NCBI GenBank assembly: GCA_027919835.1 | Contig: JANVFP010000025.1 | Location: 730,137 to 794,136, forward strand | Direction: 5' to 3' | Length of the DNA stretch: 64,000 bases | From: Lentinula raphanica | Lineage: Eukaryota; Basidiomycota; Agaricomycetes; Agaricales; Omphalotaceae | In this document: positions 62,871-64,000 of the stretch, piece by piece | Layout: every line of letters starts with the position of its first letter | Position numbering within the stretch: position 1 is the stretch's first letter | Program-made: the position numbers and the translations under genes | Notes under the pieces: model-generated | The model's input: the letters and a program-made list of their open reading frames with translations, nothing else | Told to the model about the DNA's origin: nothing | Databases searched by the model: none

Positions 62871-63474
62871 TACTGATTTTAGTGAATTGACCCATTGATA
62901 CCGTTGAATTGACTAGCTGTCGGCTGCTGTCATTTGCTCGGAGCAACCAACCGATCGCTTGTCCAATACCGTTGACTCCGTTGAATCGAGATGATAAGGC
63001 TGACTTCAACTTCATGCTCTCGCGCACAGCGATAATGAAAATTTTCTACGGAATTTTGTACAGGGTGTACGGTACTATGACTATTGGGGAGAGGGCATCT
63101 TGAGAAACATTGGCGTTCGATTCGTTGTGACCATCGCTCGTTCGAAATGTGAGAAAAGGAGAGAAAAGGAGCGTGCGGAATGTGCTTACCGATGAAGGTT
63201 TTTTGTTGCCTGGGGTCTTGTCCTTGGCTTGCGATAGTAGAGCTATCGATATGTTCAGAGAAGGACACAAACGGAGTGCGGCAGCACTTATCTTAAGGGT
63301 TTTGCCTTGTGTATAGTACTTCTTCGCGATGGTTGTTCGCGATAGTTGACAATTGTTATCGAAGGTGTATAAACTAGTATGGTTATTGATCAATACATCT
63401 TGTAGTAGTATCCATTTCCTATCACTAATCGGAAATCAGCTGAGAATTCTTCGAAAACAAGAGAAAGACTTACC

Positions 63475-63976
63475 TCACGACCGTCTAGCCAGAGCTAGCA
63501 CCGGACGTATAATCGTTGCCTGCACAATCGACCAATGCCCCCTAAACAAGAATACCTCGCGATGAATTTTGCGGCCTGAAAAGAGTATTTACGAGCCTGA
63601 TTCAAAGAGATCGAGGGACGTACATCGAGGACAGAAGATTCGGGGCCGGTCGTAGCATTCGATTTCGAGTAAAAGGTGCGCTAGCGTTTCTCAAGCAAAA
63701 GTGAACGACTAGCACTAAAGGTTCATCAATCGAGGACGTACCTGCCCTCCGTCTCCTCCTAACCGGGACGAGAACCAGCCATCTTCGACTTGCACATGGA
63801 CAATCCCTATCCCACTCCCTTCTTCGTCGAGTGATGTTATTGGTTGTTCCGACCTTCCAGTACAGGCCGTTGTCGAGAAATGCATATAAATATCCAGGCC
63901 CATCTGCAGGAGACGTCGATCGTGATTTCCGGAACGCGTATAGGGCGTGTAACTTTTGGGTACGTCGTTTGGCCAT
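63475..63976 (-). CDS. T5orf172/GIY-YIG-like protein
   Basis: The start reads MAKRRTQKLHALYAFRK. The core GYLYAFLDNGLYWKVGTTNN followed by ITRRRREWDRDCP is the T5orf172 (GIY-YIG nuclease-like) pattern, which occurs in many mushroom proteins. Two introns (gtacgt...cgctag and gtacgt...ttcag) connect AAHLLLEIECYDRPRIFCPR then CGRKIHREVF, ending RPVLALARRS. The CPRC pair may bind zinc. The in-frame stop at 63475-63477 directly abuts a perfect gtaagt donor, so the true 3' end is uncertain. The gene lies 24 bp from the window edge, and an upstream exon beyond it is possible. Whether it cuts or only binds DNA is unknown. Confidence 0.65.
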
Positions 63977-64000
63977 CAGTGAAGCTGGAAGAGTAAGAGA

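Larger units (their letters stand above)
61799..63474. other. Repeat-rich intergenic region
   Basis: No supported gene. The stretch holds a 32-bp duplication, a 20-bp tandem array and a composite minisatellite (listed separately). The minus-strand frames between 62.8 and 63.4 kb have one good donor-like site but no recognisable product. Confidence 0.55.

Noticed and set aside
63046..63393. 115-codon minus-strand ORF as a further exon of the T5orf172-like gene
   Set aside because: A donor-like site follows it, but no frame-preserving join to the upstream exons was found past the in-frame stop.

Overview
The window is eukaryotic and almost certainly from a filamentous basidiomycete of the Agaricomycetes (mushroom group). 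Nearly every gene is broken by short introns of about 50-70 nt with GT...AG ends, intergenic gaps are short, and there are fungal-type proteins: a Ypd1 phosphotransfer protein, a Pkc1-type kinase with HR1-C2-C1-C1-kinase layout, and a GH7 cellobiohydrolase with a CBM1 tail. A FNGARGVTF...GATFN motif of the kind common in agaricomycete proteins is also present. The GH7 enzyme points to a plant-cell-wall degrader. Species cannot be told from the sequence alone.

Layout. 0.6-8.9 kb: YPD1-like HPt protein, 2-oxoglutarate dehydrogenase E1, a family III CoA-transferase resembling SUGCT, and a tRNA-Ile(AAT). 9.8-12.8 kb: a large F-box-type protein. 13.0-18.1 kb: a gene-poor stretch that begins with a clean 745-bp non-autonomous hAT-like element (14-bp perfect terminal repeats, 8-bp target duplication). 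18.1-21.0 kb: a single-pass membrane protein and an F-box-like/ankyrin protein. 21.1-29.3 kb: NEDD1-like WD40 protein, HUT1 nucleotide-sugar transporter, a STYX-like pseudophosphatase, and a zinc alcohol dehydrogenase. 30.3-33.0 kb: secreted GH7-CBM1 cellulase and a small NlpC/P60-LRAT-like protein. 33.7-41.6 kb: ZNG1-type zinc GTPase chaperone, RAP1-like telomere protein, FucP-like sugar permease, a doubtful KOW-like fragment, and a TMEM69/DUF3429 mitochondrial membrane protein. 41.9-50.5 kb: two ribosome-assembly GTPases, BMS1 (40S) and EFL1 (60S), with a tRNA-Thr(AGT) carrying a 9-nt intron between them. 50.8-60.6 kb: PKC1, an unrecognised acidic multi-exon protein with an internal duplication, and an NCS1 nucleobase permease. 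60.8-64 kb: a coiled-coil repeat protein, composite minisatellites, and a T5orf172/GIY-YIG-like gene at the right edge.

Most genes are ordinary conserved eukaryotic functions with no operon-like logic. Plausible functional neighbours are OGDH beside the CoA-transferase (succinyl-CoA made and used in mitochondria) and BMS1 beside EFL1 (ribosome assembly). I found no gene cluster that looks like a wholly new system. The best leads are the hAT-like element, the STYX-like protein that keeps the catalytic Cys but has lost the Arg, an inverted GACGTGTA site in front of HUT1, recent in-frame duplications in two nuclear-type proteins, and the uncharacterised gene that shares PKC1's promoter. All exon joins are my own reading of splice signals and reading frames, not transcript evidence.
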